Assembly (NCBI RefSeq): GCF_002980525.1
Contig: NZ_PVBQ01000023.1
Span: forward strand, 1 to 40,199
Source of the DNA: Sphingobacterium haloxyli
GTDB lineage: Bacteria; Bacteroidota; Bacteroidia; Sphingobacteriales; Sphingobacteriaceae
DNA length: 40,199 nt
Direction: 5' to 3'
A program made the translations under genes and the position numbers. A model generated the notes under the pieces. It was not told the origin of the DNA, searched no databases, and saw nothing but the letters and a program-made list of their open reading frames with translations. This document shows positions 16,127 to 23,437 of this stretch, piece after piece. Position 1 is the first letter of the stretch. Each line of letters starts with the position of its first letter.

Positions 16127-17187
16127 AGAATAGAACCATAAGCACCAATGTTATATCGTCATTCTTGGTTGATGGTAAATATCGCGTATACAGACACCTA
16201 GCATTGCAGGCTGTTATTTTGATGATATCAATCGGCGTTTTTTTTGATGCGCCTGACAAACTAAATTTGTCGGTAAACCGCTTTTATGGCTGGGTTAGCT
16301 ACCACCTGTTTATGAATATGTTGGTATATTTTAATTCTTTTGTACTCTTTCCACGCTTTTTAGCAAAAAACAAACTAGTTGCTTACGCTATTTCTGTTAT
16401 ATTGTTTACCATTTTTGCATTGGTTGTCATGGTGATATTGCAGGAGCTTTTTTATGATATTGCCGTTACCCGTCAACAACCTTCCGGTGTAGCTATTTTC
16501 TTCAGTATAACCTCTTCTATGCTGTCCGTATTGCTGTTTCTCGGTGGGATATCGGCGCTTTTGCTGTTTAAACAATGGATATTTAACAACCGCAGAATTG
16601 ATGATCTTCGGCAGGCAACTTCGCAGTCGCAATTGAGTTTTCTGAAAAGCCAGATTAACCCACATTTCCTGTTCAATATGATTAATAATGCGAGCATATT
16701 AGTGGATTACGAACCGACAACTGCGTCTGGTGTATTGGCCACACTTGATAACATGCTACATTATCAATTTAATATCGGTATGCAAAACCGTACGTCGTTG
16801 AAGGCGGACGTTACTTTTCTCAACGACTTCTTAAGCTTAGAAAAAATGCGTCGCGATGAGTTTGAATATATCCTCACTATAGAAAGAACCATAAGTGATA
16901 TAGAGGTGCCGCCATTGTTATTTATACCCTTTGTGGAAAATGCTGTGAAACACAGTGCAGACACGAAGTCCTCTTACGTGCATGTTACATTCACTATGGA
17001 AAACAGCTGTTTGTTTTTTAAATGCGATAACTCTAAACCGCTTAAGCCTGTAGAATTCGAAGCCGGTGGATTGGGATTGGTGAATATCAGACGTCGTTTG
17101 GATTTGTTGTTTGCGAACGATTACGAGTTGGATATAGTAGAGACAGAAGTAACGTACAGCGTAAATTTAGAATTGAACTTATTATGA
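16123..17187 (+). CDS. LytS-type sensor histidine kinase
   Basis: A 354-residue inner-membrane kinase: four hydrophobic segments (about 26-42, 55-77, 86-110, 126-150), then the His_kinase domain with phospho-acceptor His181 in KSQINPHFLFNMINN. The HATPase region has IPFVENAVKHS (N273) and GGLGLVNIRRRLDLL. There is no extracytoplasmic sensor domain, so a membrane or intramembrane signal is likely, possibly received through the paralogous protein encoded just upstream. It starts inside the previous gene and its stop overlaps the regulator start (ATGA at 17184-17187), so the three are translationally coupled. Confidence 0.92.
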   Translation: MKNRTISTNVISSFLVDGKYRVYRHLALQAVILMISIGVFFDAPDKLNLSVNRFYGWVSYHLFMNMLVYFNSFVLFPRFLAKNKLVAYAISVILFTIFALVVMVILQELFYDIAVTRQQPSGVAIFFSITSSMLSVLLFLGGISALLLFKQWIFNNRRIDDLRQATSQSQLSFLKSQINPHFLFNMINNASILVDYEPTTASGVLATLDNMLHYQFNIGMQNRTSLKADVTFLNDFLSLEKMRRDEFEYILTIERTISDIEVPPLLFIPFVENAVKHSADTKSSYVHVTFTMENSCLFFKCDNSKPLKPVEFEAGGLGLVNIRRRLDLLFANDYELDIVETEVTYSVNLELNLL

Positions 17188-17891
17188 AATGTATTATAGT
17201 AGATGACGAGCCGATAGCGCGCAAGGGAATAAAAACACTAGTGGATCAGATCTCTCATCTGGAATTGCTTAACAGTTTTAATAGTGCAGAAGCTGCGTTA
17301 GCGTTTATACAATCCACACCAGTAGATTTGGTATTTCTGGACATCCGGATGTCGGGTATAAGTGGTTTAGAGTTTGCCCGCAGCATCCCCAAACATACGC
17401 TAATTATTTTTACTACGGCGTATTCAGAGTATGCGCTTGATAGTTATGAGGTAGATGCCATAGATTATTTGGTTAAACCGATCGACTCCGCTAAATTTAG
17501 AAAAGCGGTGGAAAAAGCAATTACTTACCATTCGTTATTAGTAAAGGAAGATAAAGAAAATGTGGAGGAAATAGAAGAGGAGTATATTATCATTAAGTCA
17601 GATAGGCGTTTTTTCAGAATAAATTTGCAGGACATTCTATTTGTCGAAGGATTGAAAGACTACGTAATCATCCAAATGGACGAGCAGCGTATCATTACAC
17701 GGATGAATGTGAAAACGATACATAATATCCTTCCGAAAAATATTTTTCTCCGAGTGAACAGATCGTATATCGTCAACAAAAATCATATTCATTCTTTTGA
17801 CAACAATGATGTCTTTATCAAAGAGCATGAAATTGCTATAGGAAACTCGTATAAGGATAGTTTTTTCGAGGAGATGATGAAAAGTAAATAA
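17184..17891 (+). CDS. LytTR-family response regulator
   Basis: 235 residues. The receiver domain (1-120) has acidic residues in IIVDDEP, phospho-acceptor Asp53 in LVFLDIRMSG, and the conserved TTAYSEYAL and YLVKPI stretches. The LytTR DNA-binding domain (about 140-235) has FRINLQDILFVEGLKDYV and NIFLRVNRSYIVN. LytTR proteins bind paired direct repeats upstream of their targets. The obvious kinase is the LytS-type protein encoded immediately upstream, and the likely target is the adjacent TonB receptor gene or another surface function. It closes the four-gene unit. Confidence 0.93.
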   Translation: MKCIIVDDEPIARKGIKTLVDQISHLELLNSFNSAEAALAFIQSTPVDLVFLDIRMSGISGLEFARSIPKHTLIIFTTAYSEYALDSYEVDAIDYLVKPIDSAKFRKAVEKAITYHSLLVKEDKENVEEIEEEYIIIKSDRRFFRINLQDILFVEGLKDYVIIQMDEQRIITRMNVKTIHNILPKNIFLRVNRSYIVNKNHIHSFDNNDVFIKEHEIAIGNSYKDSFFEEMMKSK

Positions 17892-18042
17892 TACGCCTCT
17901 TGTTGCGATTCAATTCTAAATTAACTTGAGGCTTTCGGCCATGTAGGAGATCGTGCCGTCAGCGGGGAGCGGAACAATTGAAACCTGAATTCGCAAGTGG
18001 ATCTTGGTTACAGATGTCCACTGAAAAATATAAGCTCTGCCA

Positions 18043-18984
18043 TCACTCGCCCGTTGTACGTTCTCCCGCATATCTATCAATAATGTATTCTGTGGCCGCT
18101 TTTAACGATCTCCCATATTCTACGGGGTGATGGCCTGGGTACGTAAAAAACTCCACTTCATTATTAATTTTAGAGTACCAAACTTGTCTTGCGTTCTCAT
18201 GATTCAACGTGTCTGGACGTGTGATTTTCTGAAAATGGACCAACTTATTTTTATCGAGCCCAATAACCTGATAAGGCTGTCCTTTATCTTGACAATCCAC
18301 CTCTACATAACGCTCCCCATTCCAGCACATACAATTCGCAGACGTAAATATATTATAAACAACAAACAACACCGTCACGACAGCCAAACCGATCCCCGTG
18401 TACAACAATTTGTTATTCTTCGTTCTTCTTTTTATTTCTATCGGCTTTAGGGCGTCCTCTTTATATTCCGTATTTTCGACCTTTTCCGGTTCGACAGCTT
18501 TTTGAGTATGGGCTCCCTTTTCGGCCCTGTCTGTGCCAGGGGGCTCTACAAACGAGTCTCCAGAATTCGAACCTGACGTTGAGGGGTTTTCTTCATCGTT
18601 AATCAAACCACCTGTGTATACACGTTCGTCCCAATGAGAAGCCTTATAAGGGCGAGGTTTAAAGTCTATTAAAACTGCAAGCAGCTTCACAATATTTTCG
18701 TCAGGTCTTCTCTGCGTATCACCACTTATAAAATTCCGTAGCGGACGTAGCTTGTCCAAATCAAAACTTTCTATAATCGTCGCGAGATCCTTTGTCGACC
18801 TTTCCCTATTAAAAAAATATATAAATACACTTTCGTCCTCTGGCGATAGGCCACGCAGATAACGCTCCAAACACCAGGATCTAAGTTCTCCTGGAGAAGG
18901 ACATTCTCTACCGAAATCCAGTCGGCCTTCATTCTTTAAATCTAGGTAGGCGTTTCTCACCGCCGTTTGGAATTTTTCAAACAT
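18043..18984 (-). CDS. bitopic membrane protein of unknown function
   Basis: 313 residues in three parts. A soluble N-terminal region (1-125, with LSPEDESVFIYFFNRERS) lacks a signal peptide and so should be cytoplasmic. A low-complexity acidic linker (125-190) leads to a single transmembrane helix (about 195-215, LLYTGIGLAVVTVLFVVYNI). The C-terminal domain (217-313) should be periplasmic and contains a cysteine cluster CMCWNGERYVEVDC. The layout resembles transmembrane anti-sigma or signal-relay proteins, but I recognise no domain. It is divergent from the small ORF unit at 19137-19595 and sits between two signalling clusters. A -7 box lies 4 nt before its ATG. Confidence 0.75.
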   Translation of the reverse strand: MFEKFQTAVRNAYLDLKNEGRLDFGRECPSPGELRSWCLERYLRGLSPEDESVFIYFFNRERSTKDLATIIESFDLDKLRPLRNFISGDTQRRPDENIVKLLAVLIDFKPRPYKASHWDERVYTGGLINDEENPSTSGSNSGDSFVEPPGTDRAEKGAHTQKAVEPEKVENTEYKEDALKPIEIKRRTKNNKLLYTGIGLAVVTVLFVVYNIFTSANCMCWNGERYVEVDCQDKGQPYQVIGLDKNKLVHFQKITRPDTLNHENARQVWYSKINNEVEFFTYPGHHPVEYGRSLKAATEYIIDRYAGERTTGE

Positions 18985-18988
18985 TATT

Positions 18989-18996
18989 CAAAAATA
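18989..18996 (-). promoter_or_regulatory. -7 box of the bitopic membrane protein gene
   Basis: Minus-strand TATTTTTG, a perfect TAnnTTTG, followed by 4 nt and the ATG at 18984. No TTG is seen at 16-23 nt upstream. Leaderless transcription is predicted. Confidence 0.5.
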
Positions 18997-19016
18997 AGTC
19001 AATCAGATTACCGGAA

Positions 19017-19125
19017 TTTACGGAAACCCGTAAACCGAGTAAGCCTAGAACCAACGTGAATACATCGGAAATTCCAGCAATGTACCGGAATAATCAGAAT
19101 GATTCCGGAAATATCGGAAATATCG
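19017..19125. repeat. CGGAAAT repeats and inverted repeat between divergent genes
   Basis: CGGAAATAT occurs twice in direct tandem (19106-19114 and 19115-19123), and CGGAAAT again at 19066. A 7-bp inverted repeat TTTACGG/CCGTAAA lies at 19017-19034. The tandem pair ends 13 bp before the TTTG of the promoter at 19137, where an activator would bind. Confidence 0.5.
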
Positions 19126-19136
19126 TAAAACATTGG

Positions 19137-19165
19137 TTTGTAGTAGTCTATCCGTCATAAATTTG
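19137..19165 (+). promoter_or_regulatory. perfect promoter of the small ORF unit
   Basis: TTTG (19137-19140), 17 nt, then TAAATTTG (19158-19165). Both elements match the Bacteroidota housekeeping consensus exactly. Transcription would start near 19170 and run to the terminator at 19570-19595, giving an RNA of about 425 nt. Confidence 0.75.
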
Positions 19166-19240
19166 CTTTCGGAATCAGTTGAAACATCAACCAGTTCTTT
19201 CCAGGAAAGATACGAAAGAGATTCCAAAAAGAGAAGAAGT

Positions 19241-19362
19241 CGCGGTAGACATTAGCTGGTTTGGGAAGCAGTTATTGTCTCCGCGATAGAAGCTCCCACT
19301 TCCCAAAAACTCAGAAGGCCTTCTGAAAACAATCGTAGCAATCCCGTGCAGAGGGCACGCGG
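19241..19362 (+). ncRNA. structured RNA leader with predicted H-type pseudoknot
   Basis: Stem A pairs 19241-19251 with 19276-19285 (10 pairs, one bulged T). Stem B pairs 19260-19268 with 19299-19307 (9 pairs, TTTGGGAAG with CTTCCCAAA). The order A-B-A'-B' makes an H-type pseudoknot with loops of 8, 7 and 13 nt. A perfect 16-nt palindrome follows (19311-19326), then a hairpin (19343-19362, CGTGC/GCACG core). All lie in the ~225-nt leader before the small ORF. It does not match tmRNA, RNase P, 6S or SRP RNA as I know them. It could be a riboswitch-like or translation-control leader, or the RNA itself may be the product. Confidence 0.5.
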
Positions 19363-19397
19363 ACCTACTAAGTTTTTGACTTTTAAATTTTTGAAAA

Positions 19398-19538
19398 ATG
19401 TGGTATTTAATTTTAGCTCTATTATTTGGACAAGGAAATGATTCAGCACACAATGGTGATAAAGGTGGACAACAAACCGTTCAATCTGGCGATCACGGTG
19501 GAGAAACGGATACACCGCGCCCTCCTAAACATCCATAA
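19398..19538 (+). CDS. 46-residue small peptide with hydrophobic N-terminus
   Basis: ATG at 19398, TAA at 19536-19538. The product has a short hydrophobic start (MWYLILALLFG), then a Gly/Asp/Gln/His-rich stretch (GDKGGQQTVQSGDHGG) and a proline-rich basic end (TPRPPKHP). It is too short for usual gene callers. Support for it being real: a perfect promoter upstream, an A-rich initiation region (GAAAAATG), and a strong terminator 31 bp after the stop with nothing else in the unit. The hydrophobic part is short for a signal peptide, so it may be a membrane-tethered or secreted microprotein. It lies directly before a TPR sensor kinase gene, which invites the idea of a peptide ligand; that is inference. 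Confidence 0.55.
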   Translation: MWYLILALLFGQGNDSAHNGDKGGQQTVQSGDHGGETDTPRPPKHP

Positions 19539-19569
19539 TGGTGAGCACCGAAAAGTAAAACAATAATGT

Positions 19570-19595
19570 AAGGTAGCCTCGGGCTACCTTTTTTC
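19570..19595 (+). terminator. strong intrinsic terminator of the small ORF unit
   Basis: A 9-bp perfect stem (AAGGTAGCC, 19570-19578, with GGCTACCTT, 19582-19590), a TCG loop, then TTTTCG. It separates the small ORF transcript from the kinase gene starting at 19654. Confidence 0.9.
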
Positions 19596-19627
19596 GTTTA
19601 CTATTTTTATAAAAGCGAAATTGTAGA

Positions 19628-19635
19628 TATCTTCG
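19628..19635 (+). promoter_or_regulatory. -7 box of the TPR kinase gene
   Basis: TATCTTCG, one mismatch to TAnnTTTG, 18 nt before the TTG start codon at 19654. No TTG at a good distance upstream. Confidence 0.35.
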
Positions 19636-19653
19636 AATAAAAATTAACCTGGT

Positions 19654-21339
19654 TTGAAGAACACTTACCTATACCTGCTTCTATTGACTACCAGTTCCTG
19701 TACAATACAAGAAAGCGAGCAAGTAGAATCAGCGTCAAATATATATTTTGATATAGCTTACGAATACATTGAATCAGGCAAGCCCGATAGCTCGTTTTTC
19801 TTTTTTGACGAAGCACGACAAATATTCTTGGACAGCGGAGACAGCCTTAGCGTCGCGAAATGCCTCGTCAATATGGCTATTACACAAAAAGACCAAGGCG
19901 ACTATTTTGGCGCACAGGAAACTGCCCTGCAGGCCGTAGATTATTTAGACAAGAGCAATCCTAAACATTATATATACCTAAGCACGAACTATAACAATCT
20001 TGGGGCTGCTACGGGAAAACTCACTGATTTCGAACAGGCGTTAACGTTTTATAAATCAGCGCTCCAATTTTCCCCAGACTCCTTGAATGGCCTAATCTAT
20101 CAGAACAATATGGCGATTTGTTATCAAAATCTTAAAGATTACGACAGAGCCATAAAGATTTATGCTGATATTTATGATCAGGTTAACGATAATAGGAGAC
20201 AGTATGCACGCGTCTTATCAAATTTAGCCAGAACAAAATGGCTTGCTGACCCGGTATACCCAGCCGCGGATGAATTCCTGACGTCGCTGGCTATCCGGGA
20301 AGAAGAAAACGACCAATGGGGATTGAATGCCAGTTACGTCCATCTAACAGACTACTACGCCAATACACATCCTGATTCCGCTCTATGGTATGCAAAAAAA
20401 ATGTACGACACAGCCAAGAAGATACAAAGTCCCGACGACCAAGTTTATGCCCTAAGTAAGCTCATCGAGTTGAGTCAGGAAGAAAAGGCAAAAGGATATT
20501 TTCACACATACCAGTCGCTGGCAGACAGTTTGCGTCAGGCTCGAGCAGCAGCGAAGAATCAGTTTGCACTTATTCGATACGAAGTAGAAAAAAACAAAGC
20601 GGATAACCTGAGGTTACAGAAGGAAAATGCAGAAAAAATCAATAGACTAATAAGGCAGCGATTTTTTACCGGAAGCCTTGTATTTTTACTCCTACTCTCC
20701 GTCGTAGGGGGGTGGTTCTGGTACAAAAAGCGTAAACAACGCCTAGAACTCGAAGCACAGCATAAAATCAAAGCCAGCCAACTTAAAACGTCGCGCAAAG
20801 TTCATGATGTAGTAGCCAACGGGATTTATCGCGTCATGAGCGAAATAGAAAACAAAGAAGATATCGATCGGGAAGGAATCTTGGATAAGCTGGAAGGCGT
20901 ATACCATAAATCCCGTGATATATCCTACGAAGCCGAAGAATCGTTACCAGCCGAGCAGACCTATGCGCAACAGATAACCGAACTGTTGACATCATTCGCC
21001 AACGAGCAACACAAAGTACTCATCGTAGGGAATGAAAGTCAACTTTGGGACAATGTCAACGAAAATGTAAAAACCGAAATCAGACATGTATTGCAGGAGC
21101 TCATGGTCAATATGCGAAAACACAGTAATACAGAACAGGTGGTAATCCGTTTTGAAAAAATCGACTCACAATTAAAAATATACTACAAAGACAACGGTGT
21201 TGGGATGAGGAATGCAGATTTTCAAGGAAATGGTTTAAAGAATACGGTTTCCCGTATTAAAAATATAGAAAGTCAAATTACTTTTGCTAGCGAACTGGGA
21301 AAAGGATTGACAGTGGAAATCGCTATTCCCATTTCCTAA
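19654..21339 (+). CDS. TPR-domain sensor histidine kinase with lipoprotein-type N-terminus
   Basis: 561 residues, TTG start. The start is fixed by the signal MKNTYLYLLLLTTSSC with a lipobox cysteine at 16. A tandem TPR region (about 25-300) should lie in the periplasm. A coiled coil (300-335) and one transmembrane helix (338-357) lead to the cytoplasmic kinase: His384 in SRKVHDVVANGIYRV, N-box QELMVNMRKHS, G-boxes DNGVGM and GNGLKNTVSRI. The kinase part is the NarX/DegS-like type that pairs with LuxR-class regulators, and such a regulator follows after 12 bp. TPR sensors bind peptides or proteins. The small ORF unit just upstream is a possible ligand source. Confidence 0.9.
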   Translation: MKNTYLYLLLLTTSSCTIQESEQVESASNIYFDIAYEYIESGKPDSSFFFFDEARQIFLDSGDSLSVAKCLVNMAITQKDQGDYFGAQETALQAVDYLDKSNPKHYIYLSTNYNNLGAATGKLTDFEQALTFYKSALQFSPDSLNGLIYQNNMAICYQNLKDYDRAIKIYADIYDQVNDNRRQYARVLSNLARTKWLADPVYPAADEFLTSLAIREEENDQWGLNASYVHLTDYYANTHPDSALWYAKKMYDTAKKIQSPDDQVYALSKLIELSQEEKAKGYFHTYQSLADSLRQARAAAKNQFALIRYEVEKNKADNLRLQKENAEKINRLIRQRFFTGSLVFLLLLSVVGGWFWYKKRKQRLELEAQHKIKASQLKTSRKVHDVVANGIYRVMSEIENKEDIDREGILDKLEGVYHKSRDISYEAEESLPAEQTYAQQITELLTSFANEQHKVLIVGNESQLWDNVNENVKTEIRHVLQELMVNMRKHSNTEQVVIRFEKIDSQLKIYYKDNGVGMRNADFQGNGLKNTVSRIKNIESQITFASELGKGLTVEIAIPIS

Positions 21340-21351
21340 AAGAAGAGATGT

Positions 21352-22017
21352 ATGTTTAAAAAAATATTGATTGCTGAAGACCACGAGATAGCCAATATTT
21401 CGGTTCAGAAAACACTGCATGACTTAGGTATTGAAGACGCAAAATATGTCTATTACTGTGACCACGCGTTAAACTGGATAAAAAAAGCCCTGAACGAGGA
21501 CGAACCCTACGATCTGTTGATTACCGATCTGATTTTTGAAGATGATAACACCCCGCAGCAGATTATCCACGGCACAGAACTCGTTCGCGCAGTAAAACAG
21601 GTTCAGCCAGATTTAAAAATAATCGTACTTTCAGCAGAAACGCGTTCCAGTGTTATCGATGAGCTGTTTAAACAGAAGACTATTGACGGCTATGTCCGTA
21701 AGGCACGTCGCGACGCACAGCATCTAAAAGAAGCTTTACAAGCTGTTTATAATAATAGAATCTACTATTCTCCCGAGGTTAAAGAATCATTAAAAGAAAA
21801 ACATAGCCATGAGTTCACGGCTTTTGATGTTTATATTATTTCCCTATTGGCGGAAGGTGTGCCCCAGAAGAACATTCCTTCCTATTTGGAGGAGAAAAAT
21901 ATGAAGCCTTCGGGGCTCAGTAGTGTCGAAAAAAGACTAGGTCTTATGCGGACCATCTTAGGCTTTTCAAAGAATGAACAACTCGTTGCCTACTGTAAGG
22001 ATGTTGGCATAATTTAG
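21352..22017 (+). CDS. NarL/LuxR-type response regulator with a diverged HTH
   Basis: 221 residues. The receiver domain (1-130) has Asp10 of IAEDHE, phospho-acceptor Asp59 in LLITDLIF, the switch residue stretch IVLSAETRSS and a conserved Lys in GYVRKARRD. The C-terminal ~65 residues (from EFTAFDVYIISLLAEGVP) follow the LuxR four-helix pattern but are diverged in the recognition helix (GLSSVEKRLGLMRTILGF). It lies 12 bp after the TPR kinase and is its likely partner. Targets are unknown; the small ORF promoter with its CGGAAATAT repeats is a candidate. Confidence 0.88.
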   Translation: MFKKILIAEDHEIANISVQKTLHDLGIEDAKYVYYCDHALNWIKKALNEDEPYDLLITDLIFEDDNTPQQIIHGTELVRAVKQVQPDLKIIVLSAETRSSVIDELFKQKTIDGYVRKARRDAQHLKEALQAVYNNRIYYSPEVKESLKEKHSHEFTAFDVYIISLLAEGVPQKNIPSYLEEKNMKPSGLSSVEKRLGLMRTILGFSKNEQLVAYCKDVGII

Positions 22018-22037
22018 CACACCGTAGTCTATCTTTG
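22004..22037 (+). promoter_or_regulatory. promoter of the thermonuclease gene
   Basis: TTG (22004-22006), 23 nt, then TATCTTTG (22030-22037), a perfect -7 box. It sits partly inside the end of the regulator gene, and 4 nt separate it from the ATG at 22042, so a leaderless mRNA is predicted. Confidence 0.65.
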
Positions 22038-22041
22038 CACG

Positions 22042-22623
22042 ATGAAGAACCGTTATATTTTTACCGTTTTATCGGTGCTATTATGCTATGTCTCTACAGC
22101 CTGTCAGAGTCAGTCAGACTACGTTTATAGCGTTAAAGGAGAAACCGAGGAAGTCACGAGTACACCCCGCGAAGATGAACCGTCTCACAAAGAAAAGGAA
22201 AAACGCTGGAAAGAAGGGTTTGCCTACGTCACCAAAGTTATCGACGGCGATACCTTTTGGGTAGATAACGGTAAGGAATCTTTCAAGGTACGATTCATCG
22301 GTATTGATGCTCCCGAAACGAGGAACTCTCGCTGGAAGAAAAAGGGGTACTATGCATCCGAATCCAAAGAATACGTTCGGTCTCAGACAGAGCATCAATG
22401 GGTACGCCTGGAGTTCGATGTACAAGCTATGGACAGGTACAAACGTAGGCTGGCCTACATTTATCTGGAGGACGGAACCTTTCTCAATGCCTCTTTGGTC
22501 GAACAAGGATATGCTGTAGTCGATACCTATCCGCCCAATGTAAAATATGTGGAGCAATTTATCAATCTGCAAAAACAAGCGCGCGAGACGGAACAAGGGC
22601 TGTGGGGAAAAATGCCTGAATAA
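22042..22623 (+). CDS. staphylococcal-nuclease-type lipoprotein (thermonuclease)
   Basis: A 193-residue exported lipoprotein, with lipobox STAC at residues 18-21. The SNase domain (about 60-190) keeps the catalytic residues: VIDGDTFWV (calcium Asp), RFIGIDAPET (Arg and Glu) and DRYKRRLAYI (second Arg). It is an OB-fold nuclease for DNA and RNA, probably used to degrade extracellular nucleic acid. It has its own promoter and terminator and is not part of the kinase operon. Confidence 0.92.
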   Translation: MKNRYIFTVLSVLLCYVSTACQSQSDYVYSVKGETEEVTSTPREDEPSHKEKEKRWKEGFAYVTKVIDGDTFWVDNGKESFKVRFIGIDAPETRNSRWKKKGYYASESKEYVRSQTEHQWVRLEFDVQAMDRYKRRLAYIYLEDGTFLNASLVEQGYAVVDTYPPNVKYVEQFINLQKQARETEQGLWGKMPE

Positions 22624-22649
22624 TATTCCCAATTATTAATTCTAACCTG

Positions 22650-22677
22650 GAGACTGCTGAGATCGGCAGTCTCTTTT
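22650..22677 (+). terminator. intrinsic terminator after the thermonuclease gene
   Basis: An 8-bp perfect stem (GAGACTGC, 22650-22657, with GCAGTCTC, 22666-22673), an 8-nt loop, then TTTTATTTG. Confidence 0.85.
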
Positions 22678-22764
22678 ATTTGAATAGAGAGACACTAGCA
22701 GCATCGGTAAATCCTCATTGCTTCCCTTGCCCCAGTAAACACGTTTTTCCATTATTTCCACTTT

Positions 22765-22791
22765 TTGTATATGCAGATTGTAATATATTTG
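22765..22791 (+). promoter_or_regulatory. promoter of the sigma/FecR/Sus locus
   Basis: TTG (22765-22767, within TTTTTG), 16 nt, then TATATTTG (22784-22791), a perfect -7 box. The ATG lies 33 nt downstream at 22825, so this mRNA has a leader. Confidence 0.65.
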
Positions 22792-22824
22792 TTATTTTGC
22801 GGATTACAGTAGCATTACGCAGCC

Positions 22825-23376
22825 ATGTATTTTAAACCGTTAAGTGACGATAACAAAAGAGAAATAGCTATAGAACGAAGGCAAGAGGTCTTCAAATCAT
22901 TTTTTGTAGCCAATTTTAAGGTGTTAGAGAGCTATGCCAGGTTTTACGTAAAGGATAAATTTATCGCGGAGGATATCGCGTCTGAAGTGATGTGGAAGAT
23001 GTGGCATCTTGGATCCGATTTACAGCACGTGACCTCTATAGAACTCTATCTACTGCGGGCAATTAAGAACAAGTGTTTAAACTACCTCCGTATTCGACAG
23101 GCGGAGTACGTGGGGCACGAAGAGTTGGCTGATTATCAATTTTTGGATCACTTAAATCCGGAAAATATTTTTATTTCAAATGAAAATGTGACGGAGATTG
23201 AGCACGCCATAGCGAAACTTCCGGCTAAAACCCAACAGGTCTTCCGACTCATAAAAGACGAAAACTATTCCTATAAAGACGCTGCCCAGATGATGGGTAT
23301 CTCCATCAATACCGTGGATCGGCACATCCAAATAGCCATCCAGAAGCTCTGGTGTGCACTTAAGAAAAATAAATAA
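22825..23376 (+). CDS. ECF-type RNA polymerase sigma factor
   Basis: 183 residues. Region 2 includes YVKDKFIAEDIASEVMWKMW (about 44-63), and region 4 includes LPAKTQQVFRLIKDENYSYK and the helix-turn-helix MGISINTVDRHIQIAIQKL. This is the Bacteroidota sigma-70 family-1 type encoded with FecR and SusC partners. It is expected to be held by the FecR protein of the next gene (61 bp downstream) until the SusC transducer signals, and then to transcribe this locus. Confidence 0.93.
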   Translation: MYFKPLSDDNKREIAIERRQEVFKSFFVANFKVLESYARFYVKDKFIAEDIASEVMWKMWHLGSDLQHVTSIELYLLRAIKNKCLNYLRIRQAEYVGHEELADYQFLDHLNPENIFISNENVTEIEHAIAKLPAKTQQVFRLIKDENYSYKDAAQMMGISINTVDRHIQIAIQKLWCALKKNK

Positions 23377-23437
23377 AATTGCATTGGGGATTTTGTGGAT
23401 TTGTCGTGTCTATATAAATGTAGACTAAAAGCTATCC

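Noticed and set aside
15089..17187. Tandem kinase genes as an assembly duplication
   Set aside because: The two genes differ throughout in sequence and share only fold and order, so they are old paralogues.
17892..18042. GCCTC/GAGGC pair (17895-17935) as terminator of the LytTR operon
   Set aside because: Five pairs over a long loop without a T-run; too weak to call.
19187..19515. Two 87-88 codon minus-strand frames across the peptide unit
   Set aside because: Composition is not protein-like, and they run against a clear promoter, stems and a terminator on the + strand.
19170..19595. The structured RNA as tmRNA, RNase P, 6S or SRP RNA
   Set aside because: No tag frame with alanine end, no tRNA-like ends, no conserved RNase P or SRP core motifs.
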